Shown here one piece after another: positions 43,372 to 52,923 of a stretch of DNA of 64,000 nucleotides (position 1 is its first letter; every line of letters starts with the position of its first letter). The notes under the pieces were generated by a model that was not told the DNA's origin, made no database searches, and saw only the letters and a list, made by a program, of their open reading frames with translations. Source of the stretch: CAWCWN01 sp963799245 (GTDB taxonomy: Bacteria; Chloroflexota; Ktedonobacteria; Ktedonobacterales; Ktedonobacteraceae); the NCBI GenBank assembly GCA_963799245.1, contig CAWCWN010000003.1, forward strand, positions 1,798,001-1,862,000, in the 5' to 3' direction. A program made the position numbers and the translations under genes.

Positions 43372-44436
43372 ATGAGTCGTGAAAAACCTGACGTTATTCA
43401 GCAGGGAGGTCGCTGGCTGCGCGTGGGCATCCTGGTGTTGACCACGGTAGGACCGGCTTTCAATACGCTTCTGGAATGGCTGAGACGGCGCTCGCAGGAA
43501 GTGAATAGACGTACCTCTGATCTACAGTTAACTGCAAGCGACGCGGGAAACGCGGCGCTGCAACAGCTGGGTGATTTCACCCAGGAGAGCCGTCAGTTCA
43601 TGGCCGAGCGTGCCGATTATTTACAACGACAGGCCCGGCAATTAAACGCGCAGGCGGCACAGCTGCGCGGCGCTTTGCGTAGGGAGAAGAAGCAGCGCAT
43701 AGAACTGAACAAGACGGTAGAGCAACTCCGGCGTGCCGGCGTTGACTGGAGCCAGGACCTGCTGGCACGCGGGGAGAGTCTGAAAGATGACCTGCTGGCG
43801 CGCGGTGGAAAAATCTCTTCCGACCTGTTTGAGCGCGCCGGTGAGGTGAGCGGTGATCTCGGCAGCCGGGGTAGTGACGTGAGTAGTGCCCTGCTCGAGC
43901 GCGGCGGCAAGTTGAGACACGACCTGATGGCACGCGGCAGCCAGCTAACGGAGGTACTCGCCAGGCGCGGCAGCGAAACTGGCCTGGACCTGGCGGATCG
44001 TAGTGAGCAGTTGCTGCAGCCTGTTGCGCGCAAGCGCCGCACCTCATTCTGGACAATTATCGGCTTTAGCGCCGGTCTGCTTACTGCCGCTACCGCAACC
44101 TATCTGTTGATTCGCCGCAATTTACTGCAGCAGGAGGAGGCGGAGCAGGGTCAACAGATCGAATTGCCTCAGGACCAGGCACTCGACGAGGCGATCACGG
44201 CGCGCCCGGCAGGGGCAATTCGGCATATCGACGGCAATGGTAACTCCGTAGCGACCCTGCAGGCCGTCAACGCGGGTCAGAGAGTGGAGGCTCCGGCGGA
44301 TGCCGCCTATATGGGGGTCGTCAGTACAAAGCTGTATTATCCTGTAACGGCAGATGTCGCGGCAAAGGATGTCGTCTTTTTTGTCACCGAGGAAGAGGCT
44401 AAGAGCGAGGGTTTTACACGAGCCGCGACTGAGTAG
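43372..44436 (+). CDS. Membrane protein with eight 11-residue amphipathic repeats
   Basis: A 354-residue protein, start at 43372 behind GAAGGAG. An N-terminal hydrophobic segment (about 14-35) is followed by a helical region, then eight consecutive 11-residue repeats (43756-44019), such as DLLARGESLKD, DLLARGGKISS and DLFERAGEVSG. The repeats share a D-L-x-x-R-G core. A second membrane helix (TSFWTIIGFSAGLLTAATATYLL) and a C-terminal domain ending LYYPVTADVAAKDVVFFVTEEEAKSEGF come after. That last piece looks like the fold of Ada-type or nuclease C-termini but lacks their cysteines. The function is unknown. Closed by a strong terminator. Confidence 0.75.
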   Translation: MSREKPDVIQQGGRWLRVGILVLTTVGPAFNTLLEWLRRRSQEVNRRTSDLQLTASDAGNAALQQLGDFTQESRQFMAERADYLQRQARQLNAQAAQLRGALRREKKQRIELNKTVEQLRRAGVDWSQDLLARGESLKDDLLARGGKISSDLFERAGEVSGDLGSRGSDVSSALLERGGKLRHDLMARGSQLTEVLARRGSETGLDLADRSEQLLQPVARKRRTSFWTIIGFSAGLLTAATATYLLIRRNLLQQEEAEQGQQIELPQDQALDEAITARPAGAIRHIDGNGNSVATLQAVNAGQRVEAPADAAYMGVVSTKLYYPVTADVAAKDVVFFVTEEEAKSEGFTRAATE

Positions 44437-44448
44437 CAGCGGTCTGAC

Positions 44449-44491
44449 GCATGGTCCGCAGGGGACTCCCCTGCGGACTATGCGTTTTTTT
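44449..44491 (+). terminator. Strong intrinsic terminator
   Basis: GCATGGTCCGCAGGGG (44449-44464) pairs with CCCCTGCGGACTATGC (44468-44483), 16 pairs with one G-U, a three-base loop, then seven Ts. It ends the repeat-protein transcript and stands only a few bases from the end of the convergent gene. Confidence 0.9.
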
Positions 44492-44497
44492 GAGCCG

Positions 44498-45013
44498 CTA
44501 TTCACCTCGCTGTCTATATTGCCTGGGGACCTGTCCCTCAACAAATCCTTCGTTCACAATGCCACGCTCGACAAGATAGTGTAGGAATTCCAGTTTCTGC
44601 TCTGGTGTGGGGAGCGCCGCAGGAACATCGCGCCTCTCTGCCTGTGAAGGGTCCTGCTGCCAGGGCTGAGGCGGTAAGCTCTCAGTCATGCCTGTTTCAA
44701 TGGATGGCGTAGCCGGTATGGCAGGTGGGGTGGTCGGCAATTCAATTTTCTCAATTGGCAGTGGAGGTAGCTGTGACATTCGATCCAGCCTTTCATCCAG
44801 GGTCGAACAATTTGTTTCACCTTGCCCAAGGATGAGGGGAGCAATGCCAGACGGGGGCGTACCTCCATCGAGAGCTGGTCGTGTTAACTGTTCAGAGGCC
44901 ATGCCTGGATCGCCAGGTGCCTCCGCCTGAGCATGATCAGCCTCATCAAATGCTTTTCCGCATAACCACCCAACTATTTTGTGCAGCCAGCGTTTAAACG
45001 CTTGCGTGATCAT
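44498..45013 (-). CDS. Unassigned proline-rich protein
   Basis: A 171-residue protein with no recognised family. The ATG at 45013 is preceded by GAGGGG about eleven bases upstream; a TTG further up is less likely. The N-terminus is a hydrophobic or amphipathic helix (ITQAFKRWLHKIVGWLCG). The middle is disordered and Pro-rich. The C-terminus EQKLEFLHYLVERGIVNEGF resembles the short SHOCT-type helical pair found at the ends of many bacterial membrane proteins. Confidence 0.55.
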   Translation of the reverse strand: MITQAFKRWLHKIVGWLCGKAFDEADHAQAEAPGDPGMASEQLTRPALDGGTPPSGIAPLILGQGETNCSTLDERLDRMSQLPPLPIEKIELPTTPPAIPATPSIETGMTESLPPQPWQQDPSQAERRDVPAALPTPEQKLEFLHYLVERGIVNEGFVEGQVPRQYRQRGE

Positions 45014-45512
45014 TGTTGATACTGCCCCTCTAGAAGCGACTAGCAATCACGCACTCTGAAATACAGTCTCGCTTTGGTACCAGGCTAGCGCGATACGTAC
45101 CAATGGGGAACACAAAAATCATAGTAGCACATGATCAGAATATCGTCAAACTCTCTTGCAATTTTGGATGGGACGTGCCATAATCAATGCGTAGGAGGGC
45201 TGCATTGTCGGCGGACAAGAGGAGCCGAATTCGGCCGGCCTGCTGTCTTTTCGACTATTCATTGCCACCATCTGTCCCCTATTCCCGATTACCTGTCCCC
45301 GGCAAGGTGTCCGGACAGGGAGGGGTGCCAGGGGTAGGGAGGTGGGTAGGTCGACCGTTTGTGGACTTGAAAGCCGCTCAAGGCGCCTGGCATAACGAAG
45401 GGCGAGTTCTTTTTCGTATTATCGCGGGTCTTGGCGCAGGGCTAATAGCGAGCCCGATTTTGCACATTGTTTGTTTGAAATTACTGAAACGAAAGAAAGG
45501 CAGGTGTCGGCC
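45014..45512. other. Intergenic region, nothing assigned
   Basis: About 500 bases between divergent genes. The plus strand has two overlapping open frames but neither has a ribosome-binding site or protein-like composition. No clear promoter or repeat was found. Confidence 0.5.
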
Positions 45513-45746
45513 ATGCAGGAAGATGTTCTTGGAACCCGACGTACCGCCATCTCGGATACATATGTCAATTGTGCAAGATGTAATAAAACAACACGATTAC
45601 GTTTTGCCCGCATTATCCAAAGCGATGTGCTTTCCGATAGCCACTCCGAGTTTGAGTATCTCTGCCAGGAATGCCAGAAGGCTCTCGCTAGATGGAGAGA
45701 AAGACTTACCCATAGTGTAATTACTTTTCTCGACTCCTTGGGTTAG
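45513..45746 (+). CDS. Small protein with two CxxC motifs
   Basis: A 77-residue protein starting at 45513, with AAAGG about 13 bases upstream (a longer TTG start at 45471 would add 14 residues). It carries Cys20/Cys23 in NCARCNK and Cys51/Cys54 in LCQECQK, a likely zinc ribbon. Between them lies FARIIQSDVLSDSHSEFEYL. Family not recognised. It is followed by the broken hsp20 gene. Confidence 0.6.
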   Translation: MQEDVLGTRRTAISDTYVNCARCNKTTRLRFARIIQSDVLSDSHSEFEYLCQECQKALARWRERLTHSVITFLDSLG

Positions 45747-45856
45747 AGTACGGCAAAAGGCAGAGAGAGGGCATTGTTCTTTGTATCTTTTGCCTTTTTC
45801 ATTCGCAGCAAATATTGATGGGGGATGCCTGAATGCCTTAAATGAGGGAATGAACT

Positions 45857-46368
45857 ATGCGTATTCGCTATCGGTATGTGACCTACCGCTACACTGATGG
45901 GTCACAGCAACAACTGGAGCGTCACTACCGACAACTTTTACATGATGCTTTACGACAGAGCCACCAGTCGATATCTGCAACGTTCTGCAACGTGGCGACC
46001 CTTGGCTGACATACGCGAGTCGGCCGAGATGATGACTATCAAAATCGAACTCGCAGGCATGAGAGAAGAAGAAATTGATGTGACCCTCTATGAAGATGCC
46101 CTGGTGATAAGTGGTGAAAGGCATGAAGATACGGGGCCGGGTGAAAACCTGTATTATCATGAAGCGCAAATTCGCTATGGCCCATTTCGCGTAGAGGTGC
46201 TTATTCTCTCTCCCATTGATAGAGAAGCATAAACGCTCGTTACGAAAATGGTTTTTTATGGGTTGACCTTCCAAAAAGTTACCTGAAAACAATTCAGAAC
46301 GTATACATATACAGCGGAGTACCATCAAGACAATAGCGAAGAGAGCGAGTGAATATTGCCTGTGTTGA
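45857..46368 (+). pseudogene. Hsp20 small heat-shock protein gene, broken frames
   Basis: A small heat-shock protein gene split over reading frames. Reading from 45857 gives MRIRYRYVTYRYTDGSQQQ, then the frame shifts near 45950. The central part (RPLADIRESAEMMTIKIELAGMREEEIDVTLYED to VLILSPIDREA) is the alpha-crystallin domain. It stops at 46232, and one base missing there restores NARYENGFLWVDLPK, the conserved end of the fold. A further missing A near 46278 gives a C-terminal tail to a stop at 46368. At least three single-base changes; no substitution-type stops were seen. Such proteins hold unfolded proteins for refolding. Confidence 0.8.
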
Positions 46369-46382
46369 GTGAGAAGAATGTT

Positions 46383-49141
46383 ATGGAAACAGAACACATG
46401 AACAAGAGATGGAGCGCGAGGAACAGTCGGAGAGCAACATCATCTCACTGCTGTTCCGGATAAGCTTAAGCACACTGATGAAGAAGATAAACAGCTCCTG
46501 CTGGCGAAACACCAGACGGTGCCTCCATGCCCCAGGAAAAGAGCCGGAGATAAAAGCCTGGAGAAGACGAGGAGAAGGACTCGCAACGACAAAGAGGAAG
46601 AGGAGCGTTTGAGCATCCCCGATGTACTGCCGGTATTGCCACTCAAAGATAACGGTCATTTATCCTTTTGCTGTGCAGCCATTGGGCGTGGGCCAGGAAC
46701 GCTCTATTCGCCTGATCGATGATGTCATGCGCGGCGATCGCCTGGTCGTGTTGGTGGCACAGAAATCAGCTGAGATGGAGCAGGCTGGCCCTGGATGATA
46801 TCTTCAAAATCGGCACAGTGTCACGTGTTGCTCGCATGATCCGCATGCCCGATGGCACTATTCAGATTATTGTGCAGGGCCTTGAGCGCGTGGCGATTGG
46901 CGAATTTACGCAAGAAAAGCCCTATCTGGTGGCCCATGTTACGTTGAAGCCGGATACACAGGAAGACGGATAACGAGACCGAGGCCATCAAACGTAATGT
47001 GGTCAGCTACTTCCAGCGACTGGTCGCCCTGGTGCAGAATGTGCCCGAAGGGGTTGCCGCCGCGACGCTGAACCTGGAAGAGCCGCGCCAGGTTGTCTAT
47101 GTGATCGCGACTTTCATGCAGATGGAGCTTGGAGCTGCGCCAGAAATTGCTTGAACTCGACTCTGTGCGCGCCAAGCTGGAAAACCTCAGCAACTACCTA
47201 TCGCATGAGCTCGAAATATTCGAGCTTGGCAAGAAGATTCAGACCAGCGCCCAGGAAGAGATGGGCAAGGTGCAGCGCGAGTACCTGCTGCGTGAACAGC
47301 TCAAGGCTATCCAGCGTGAACTGGGCGAGGAGAGCGAAGAGCAGGCCACCGTCAACGAGCTGCGCCGCAAGATCGATGAAGCGAAGATGCCAGAGGAGGC
47401 GCTGAAAGAGGCAAACCGTGAACTCTCACGGCTTGGAGAAGCTACCCACGGTCTCACCTGAATATAGCATCATTCGCACGTACCTCGAACTGCTGGCAAG
47501 CCTGCCCTGGAGCAAGAGTACAGGCGAGAAGATCGATGTGCCCCACGCACGCCAGGTGCTTGACCACGATCATTACGACCTGGAGAAGATCAAAGATCGC
47601 ATTCTGGAGTACCTGGCCGTGCGCCGCTTGAAGGAAGAGCGCGTGGCCGAGCGCTGCCAGCAGCGAGGCTGAGGCGGCTGCCGAGAGGCAGCTGACGCAG
47701 AAGGAGGCACGCCGACACAGCCACTGCAGTCCGATGAGGCCACACGGCAGATCAATCGCGAGCCGATACTCTGTTTCGTGGGACCTCCTGGAGTTGGCAA
47801 GACATCGCTTGGCCAGTCAATCGCCAGAGCGCTGGGACGAAAGTTTGCCCGCATGTCGCTGGGCGGCATTCGCGATGAGGCCGAGATTCGCGGTCACCGC
47901 CGCACCTATATCGGCGCTATGCCTGGACGCATTATACAGACCCTGCGCCGCGTCGAGGCCAACGACCCGGTGATCATGCTGGACGAGGTTGATAAGGTCG
48001 GCGCTGACTGGCGCGGCGATCCCTCTTCGGCCTTGCTGGAGGTGCTTGACCCTGAGCAGAACTATAACTTCCGTGATAACTACCTGGACCTCGCTTTTGA
48101 CCTGTCCAGGGTGATGTTTATCGCCACAGCCAATTCCTCTGGAGCCAATTCCGGCGGCCTTGCGCGACCGTATGGAGATCCTGGAACTCTCAGGCTATAC
48201 CGAAGAGCAGAAACTGCATATCGCGCGCAATTACCTGTTGCCCAAGCAGCTTGAGGCCAATGGGCTAAACAAAGACGAACTGACCGTTGATGATGATGCC
48301 TTGCGCCGTATTGCCCGCGACTATACGCGCGAGGCGGGCGTGCGTAACCTGGAGCGAGAAGTCGGTTCGCTCTGCCGCAAAGTGGCGAAGCAGATCGCGG
48401 AGGGCAGGAAGACGCCTATTGCCGTAACAGCCGAACACATTCCAGAGTATCTTGGGCGACAGCGTTTCTTCGAGGAAGCGGCTGAACGCATTGATCGCCC
48501 TGGTATTGCCACCGGGCTGGTGTGGACGGCTGTGGGCGGTGAGATCATCTTCATCGAGGCTGCCGCCATGGCAAGCAAGCAGAGTCAGTTAATCCTGACC
48601 GGGCAACTGGGTGACGTTATGAAAGAGTCAGCTATGGCGGCCCTGAGCTACGTACGCTCCAACGCCGTAGCCCTTGGCCTTCCTGCCAATGTCTTTGAGG
48701 ATCAGAGTATTCATATCCACGTGCCAGCAGGCGCAATCCCTAAGGATGGACCATCGGCAGGCGTGACTATGGTCACCGTGCTGGTCTCGCTGGCAAGTGG
48801 ACGTCATGTTGCGTTCCGATGTTGCTATGACGGGTGAAATTACCTTGCGTGGCAAAGTGATGCCCATTGGTGGCATCAAAGAGAAGGTGCTGGCAGCGTA
48901 CCGTTCAGGGATCCGTACTGTCATTCTACCCAAGAAGAACGAGATGGATCTGATGGAGGACCTGCCCAAAGAGCTGCGCGAGCAGATGCACTTTGTCTTC
49001 GTCACCGAAATTCGCCAGGTGCTCGATGCCGCGCTTGAACCCGCGCAGGGCGCTAGAGCCAGCAGGAGTAAAGAGGGCGAAAATGGCCATGAGCGCGCTC
49101 CCCGGCGGCGCAAAGGCGAAAAAGCCGCGGCCAGAGCATAA
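46383..49141 (+). pseudogene. lon: Lon protease gene, broken by about eight frame shifts
   Basis: A full-length lon gene (ATP-dependent protease, cytoplasmic) spread over frames. Recognisable parts in order: a polar N-terminal extension, the N domain (IPDVLPVLPLKDN), the coiled region (EEMGKVQREYLLREQLKAIQRELGEE), Walker A GPPGVGKTSLGQSIARALG, LLDEVDK-like VIMLDEVDKVG, and the protease domain with the catalytic Ser in IPKDGPSAGVTM and Lys in GGIKEKVLAAYR. Shifts can be placed near 46650, 46795, 46965, 47130, 47445, 48150 and 48800. In each of these, removing one base restores the expected protein. It is also shifted near 47670. Downstream lies an IS630 element. Confidence 0.85.
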
Positions 49142-49209
49142 AGGGGTAAGGCGGGTGAACTCACCCGGCGGGCGGCCACACTAGAGCGGAGAGCAGAAAG
49201 ATTGAGTGT

Positions 49210-49863
49210 TCATGGTACCTCCTGTTCAGCAGGGAAATAGCCGCAGTGAGAAAACCAGCCGAGAGCGTCCTGGGGAGTAATGGCATCCAAAGCTTGAGAG
49301 AGGGCCTCGTACAGGTCCTGGCGGGTACGAGGCCCGACCCGGCGTAAGAAAGCCTTGAGTTTGGAAAAGGCACCTTCGATGGGAGAGAGATCGGGAGAAT
49401 ACGAAGGCAAAAACAGTAAGTGGCATCCCTTCGCTTGGATAGCTTGTCGAACCTTGGGGCCGGTATGGGCGCTCAGATTGTCCATCACCACGATCTGACC
49501 GGGCTGCAAGCTGGGAGCCAACACCTGCTCAATATAGCTCTCAAAAGCGAGTGTATCGGTGGCGCCCTCCAGGATCATTGCTGCTCCCATCCCTGAGAGC
49601 GAAAGGGAAGCCAGCAAGGTCGTATTCTTGCCGTAATTGCGCGGGACACTGCCATGGGCTCGCTGTCCTTTGGGTGCCCAGGCATACAACGGGGTCAGAC
49701 CGATATTGGAGCCCGTCTCATCGACGATCACCAGGAGGCTCGCATCCACCTGCTTCATCTGCTCTCGCCAGATGCTGCGGGCTTCTTCCTTGCGTTCGGT
49801 GGCTCCCAACGTCTTTTTTTTCGCGTCCAGCCCATGCGCTTGATCGCTCGTCCGACGCTCCAT
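49210..49863 (-). CDS. IS630-family transposase, second frame (DDE domain)
   Basis: The catalytic DDE domain of the transposase. Catalytic acidic residues are in LLVIVDETGSN, IVVMDNLSAHTG and SPDLSPIEGAFSKLKAFLRRVG, the typical D-D-E order with NLSxH. The first 17 or so residues overlap the other frame; the true protein is probably made by -1 frameshifting at A8. The frame is intact, so the element may still be able to move. Confidence 0.9.
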   Translation of the reverse strand: MERRTSDQAHGLDAKKKTLGATERKEEARSIWREQMKQVDASLLVIVDETGSNIGLTPLYAWAPKGQRAHGSVPRNYGKNTTLLASLSLSGMGAAMILEGATDTLAFESYIEQVLAPSLQPGQIVVMDNLSAHTGPKVRQAIQAKGCHLLFLPSYSPDLSPIEGAFSKLKAFLRRVGPRTRQDLYEALSQALDAITPQDALGWFSHCGYFPAEQEVP

Positions 49864-50156
49864 CGGCTGACGTGCATGCCCTGGCTTTGTTGCCAGTAGC
49901 GCGCATGCTGCTCCAGGGTCGCATCAGGAAACGCCTGCAGTTGCGCGGTCAATCCTGCTTGCAGTGGCTCCATTTTCTTGGAGGGCCGTCCAGGAATGAC
50001 TTTGGCCCTCACATGCCCCGTTTCTCGGCGTTGTTTGAGATAGCGCCCGATGGTCGCCAGACTGACTCCCAACACCCACACGATTTCTTGGTGTGGCATT
50101 CCCTGGTCTGCCGCTCGCAGCACGCGTTCTCTCAGATCTTGTGAGTAAGCTTTCAT
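49755..50156 (-). CDS. IS630-family transposase, first frame
   Basis: A 133-residue frame giving the DNA-binding half of the transposase. It begins KAYSQDLRERVLRAADQGMPHQEIVWVLGVSLATIGRYLKQ, a helix-turn-helix of the IS630 kind. The frame runs through a stretch of eight A (minus strand; plus-strand Ts at 49814-49821), where a -1 slip joins it to the second frame. This is the standard expression route in the family. Confidence 0.9.
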   Translation of the reverse strand: MKAYSQDLRERVLRAADQGMPHQEIVWVLGVSLATIGRYLKQRRETGHVRAKVIPGRPSKKMEPLQAGLTAQLQAFPDATLEQHARYWQQSQGMHVSRWSVGRAIKRMGWTRKKRRWEPPNARKKPAASGESR

Positions 50157-50259
50157 CCTTCTATCTTACCACAACGCTCAACACTTCTGCTCTCCGCTCT
50201 AGGGATTGGACCTGTCGATATTCGAGATGCGCGGCGTTCCGACAATGAGCGCAAAACCC

Positions 50260-50562
50260 TCACTCGTTGAGCCACTCTGGCAGTTCGAGTGGGCGCCGCA
50301 TCTCGGGCGATAGGGCTTCCCGCTGACGCGGCGCTCAAAGTCGGCGTGCGCAGCCGCGCGCAAGTGCGCATCCGTCAGGATGTCGAGTCCCATCGCCGCC
50401 AGGAAGGACCTGGGCAACCCGTATGGCACCTTTTAAGCCGATGCTCGTGCCATGGCAGGCTGTGGCCGGCCAGGTATGCATTTCGATCCCCAGCGGCACG
50501 GTCGGTAGTTCGCAGCCCATTGTCGGTGTGTTCCAGCTCACGTCGCCTACATCTGTGTGTTC
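50260..50562 (-). pseudogene. Remnant of an M20-family amidohydrolase (AbgB-like)
   Basis: Only the last 100 residues or so of an M20D peptidase-like amidohydrolase. TDVGDVSWNTPTMGCELP and ATACHGTSIGLKGA match the metal-binding and C-terminal part of AbgB-type proteins. The frame then shifts near 50425 (continuing GLPRSFLAAMGLDILTDAHLRAAAHADFERR) and again near 50290, after which it ends PLELPEWLNE. The N-terminal three quarters are missing. It lies next to the IS630 element. Confidence 0.7.
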
Positions 50563-50858
50563 AGTTGAGCAATACTGTCATAAACAAATCTACCCGCGCC
50601 TGCAACTTCTTGCGCACAGTTTAAGCGCTAAATTTTACTGCTCAGCTTGTTTTGGCATCTATACTGATGGAGTTACCTATTTGGATACAGTTGCAGATCA
50701 ATAAACGGCGGCACTGAGAGAAGCTTGAAACTGTGTCTTCGGGGTCTGATCAGGGCTGCAACCCGCTGTTCACATGACACAGAGATATTTGTTCTTGCAG
50801 AAAGTCACTTGACATTACAGGCGCTTTTCCAGACATGCGTATAAGAAGGAGTGCAAAA
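50563..50858. other. Gap between amidohydrolase remnant and lipoprotein gene
   Basis: About 296 bases. A plus-strand open frame ending at 50704 has a CxxC-like pair but no family match and no ribosome-binding site. Probably further debris of the same decayed region. Confidence 0.45.
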
Positions 50859-51785
50859 ATGACTAAAACTGGAAAGATGCACGAGCGTAGCGCAGTGCTC
50901 TTCAGACGACAGCGAAGATTGATCCCATGGCCGATTTTACTGCTAGCAGCGTTGTCTACGCTTTTTATCGCGGCGTGCGGAGGCCAGACTTCCGCCTCCA
51001 CCGGGGGAACCACTCAGGCAATTACGGCGCCACAAGCTATTCCAGCCATCACGATCAAGGCGATGGATTTCTCCTTCAACCAGCCGCAGACAGTTCCTGC
51101 CGGACTGGTTGATCTGATCTTTATCAATGATGGGTCACAACCACACCAGGTGCAGTTTGCCCGCATCAACAATGGAAACTTTAATCAGTTTGCGACAGTC
51201 TTGAAAAAGAACGCAGGAGCCGCACTTGCACTCGCGACGCTCTATGGGGGCGCTAATACCATCGATCCGGGTCAGAGGCAGGAGGTCATTCTAAACCTGC
51301 CCCAGGGGCAATATGCCTCGATTTGCTTCGTTACAGGACAAGATAACATCCCACATTACATGAAAGGAATGCTGACTTCCTTCAATATCACCGCGCGCAC
51401 GAACGGTAATTCTCCCCCTCCTCGGGCAAACGCACAGGTTCTGCTCAAGGACTTCGGCTTTGTACTGCCCTCCTCCTTCCCAGGGGGTCAGGCCGTCCTG
51501 AAAATAACAAATCAGGGGCCGCAGTCGCATGAGATGGACCTGCTAAAGCTGGCAGCGGGCAAGAACCTGCAGGATGTATTAAACTTTTTAAACAGTAAAA
51601 ATCCTTCCGGCCCACCACCATTTACGGATGCTGGCGGGATGGGTGCTCTCGCGCCAGGGTATTCGGCCTGGCTGAAGCTCAATCTCAAGCCTGCTAACTA
51701 CGTCGCTTTATGTTTTGTGCCGGATATGAAGACGGGCAAACCACACTACATGCTTGGCATGATAACTGAGTTCAAGGTTGCGTAA
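50859..51785 (+). CDS. Lipoprotein with two cupredoxin-like domains
   Basis: A 308-residue secreted lipoprotein. The start at 50859 follows AGAAGGAG. The signal peptide ends in the lipobox LFIAACGG, so the mature protein is attached to the membrane by its cysteine. Two similar domains follow: AITIKAMDFSFNQPQTVPAG...YASICFV and AQVLLKDFGFVLPSSFPGGQAVLKITN...YVALCFVPD, both of the cupredoxin-like type. Each has the single Cys near the end of a strand, but the usual copper-binding Met and His are not fully conserved, so copper binding is uncertain. The role is likely at the outer face of the membrane. Confidence 0.8.
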   Translation: MTKTGKMHERSAVLFRRQRRLIPWPILLLAALSTLFIAACGGQTSASTGGTTQAITAPQAIPAITIKAMDFSFNQPQTVPAGLVDLIFINDGSQPHQVQFARINNGNFNQFATVLKKNAGAALALATLYGGANTIDPGQRQEVILNLPQGQYASICFVTGQDNIPHYMKGMLTSFNITARTNGNSPPPRANAQVLLKDFGFVLPSSFPGGQAVLKITNQGPQSHEMDLLKLAAGKNLQDVLNFLNSKNPSGPPPFTDAGGMGALAPGYSAWLKLNLKPANYVALCFVPDMKTGKPHYMLGMITEFKVA

Positions 51786-51852
51786 TGGCGCGGCAGTTAG
51801 TTTGCAAGAGGAGGATATTGCTCGCTGCCCTCGTATGCCTCGGTGCAAATGT

Positions 51853-52590
51853 CTACCAGCGCAATTGTTCTTTCAAGCTCACAAAGCGCTGGTTGCCGAT
51901 GATCAGGTGATCAACCAGTTCGATGTCCAGATGGCGGCCGGCTTCAACTAATTGCCTGGTCACTAGAATATCTTCGGGTGAAGGGGTCGGATCTCCGCTC
52001 GGGTGATTGTGACACACTATGACGGCTGGACAGTTGCGTACCACGGCTGGACGGAAGACTTCGGCCGCCCGCAGGACCGAGCTATTGACCGTCCCGCGGT
52101 AGCGGCTGATATTCTCGACCACCTGGTTTTTCGTATCGAGTGTCAGGATACGCAGTTGTTCGTGGTCGAGGTACATCATTTCTAACATAACCAGCTGCGC
52201 CGCATCGGCAGGAGACTTGATCTGGTACCTGGTTTCGCTGGGCAAGCTGCCCAGACGTCGCCCGAGCTCAAGAGCGGCCTTGACCTGAGCGGCTTTCGCC
52301 TCGCCCATGCCGTGCTCGGCCTTCAATTCACTAAATTCAGCCCGCAGCAGGCCGCTTAAGCCGCCGTATTTTACCAGCAGTTTGGCCGCCATGGTGACGG
52401 CGTTAGCGCGCGCCGTGCCCGTGCGCAAAATAATCGCCAGTAGTTCAGCCGTCGAGAGCGCATGGGGGCCACATTCCCGCAGTCGTTCGCGCGGCCGCTC
52501 GTCTAGAGGCATATCCTGGATCGTCAGGTGATACTCCAGGGGAGTGGGCCCGGTTGTTTGATTTTGGTGACTGCTTTCAAGTGCGGACAT
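51853..52590 (-). CDS. radC: RadC-family protein (JAB/MPN domain)
   Basis: RadC of 245 residues. The N-terminal part has an HhH-like region (RPRERLRECGPHALSTAELLAIILRTG), and the C-terminal JAB/MPN domain has the metal motif with VIVCHNHPSGDPTPSPEDILVTRQL. Despite its name, a direct role in repair is not established; JAB domains are metalloprotease-like. It reads through without interruption. It is downstream of the helicase gene in the same direction, 333 bases apart. Confidence 0.93.
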   Translation of the reverse strand: MSALESSHQNQTTGPTPLEYHLTIQDMPLDERPRERLRECGPHALSTAELLAIILRTGTARANAVTMAAKLLVKYGGLSGLLRAEFSELKAEHGMGEAKAAQVKAALELGRRLGSLPSETRYQIKSPADAAQLVMLEMMYLDHEQLRILTLDTKNQVVENISRYRGTVNSSVLRAAEVFRPAVVRNCPAVIVCHNHPSGDPTPSPEDILVTRQLVEAGRHLDIELVDHLIIGNQRFVSLKEQLRW

Positions 52591-52923
52591 AATCTAGGCG
52601 CTGCTCCTTCTACAACTTTCTCAATTGCAGAGTATACCTATCAGCACAAAAAAGCAAGAAAAACGCACAAATGCATGCTCTACAGAACGGACATAGAGCC
52701 GACCATTGGCATTTAAGTACGCTTGACCTGACTCGCGCATGCTCCATGATGCGTATTCTAGAGTGGGGGCGTGTGCTGGAAAAGGGGACACGGGCATTGG
52801 GACCAATGGATGTGTCTGTAAGATCGAGAACTTGTCCGCCAGCGCGCCATAGATCTCCGCTCCCCCGCGCCGAAAGGGCGGCGAGTGCAACGCCCTTAGC
52901 GCCCGTCCGCTCCTGGAGCAGCC
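52591..52923. other. Gap between helicase gene and radC
   Basis: About 333 bases on the minus strand between the stop of the helicase gene and radC. An overlapping open frame starting at the helicase stop has no protein-like features. The promoter of radC is probably here but was not placed with confidence. Confidence 0.45.

Larger units (their letters stand above)
49184..50199 (-). mobile_element. IS630-family insertion sequence
   Basis: A 1.02-kb element. The ends are inverted repeats: 15 bases perfect (GAGCGGAGAGCAGAA at 49184 and its complement at 50185-50199), extending to about 27 with mismatches. TA is present at both outer edges (49182-49183 and 50200-50201), matching the TA target duplication of IS630. 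It contains a two-part transposase (below). It lies 42 bases after the broken lon gene and beside a broken amidohydrolase remnant, but does not interrupt either. Confidence 0.92.

Noticed and set aside
45187..45720. A 177-codon frame before the small zinc-ribbon gene
   Set aside because: It overlaps the better supported 45513-45746 gene in another frame and lacks start signals.
46383..49141. lon as several separate functional genes
   Set aside because: The pieces lack starts, overlap in shifted frames and together restore one ordinary Lon protein.
49755..49863. Frame break in the IS630 transposase as damage
   Set aside because: It lies on a run of eight A in the position where this family uses programmed -1 frameshifting.
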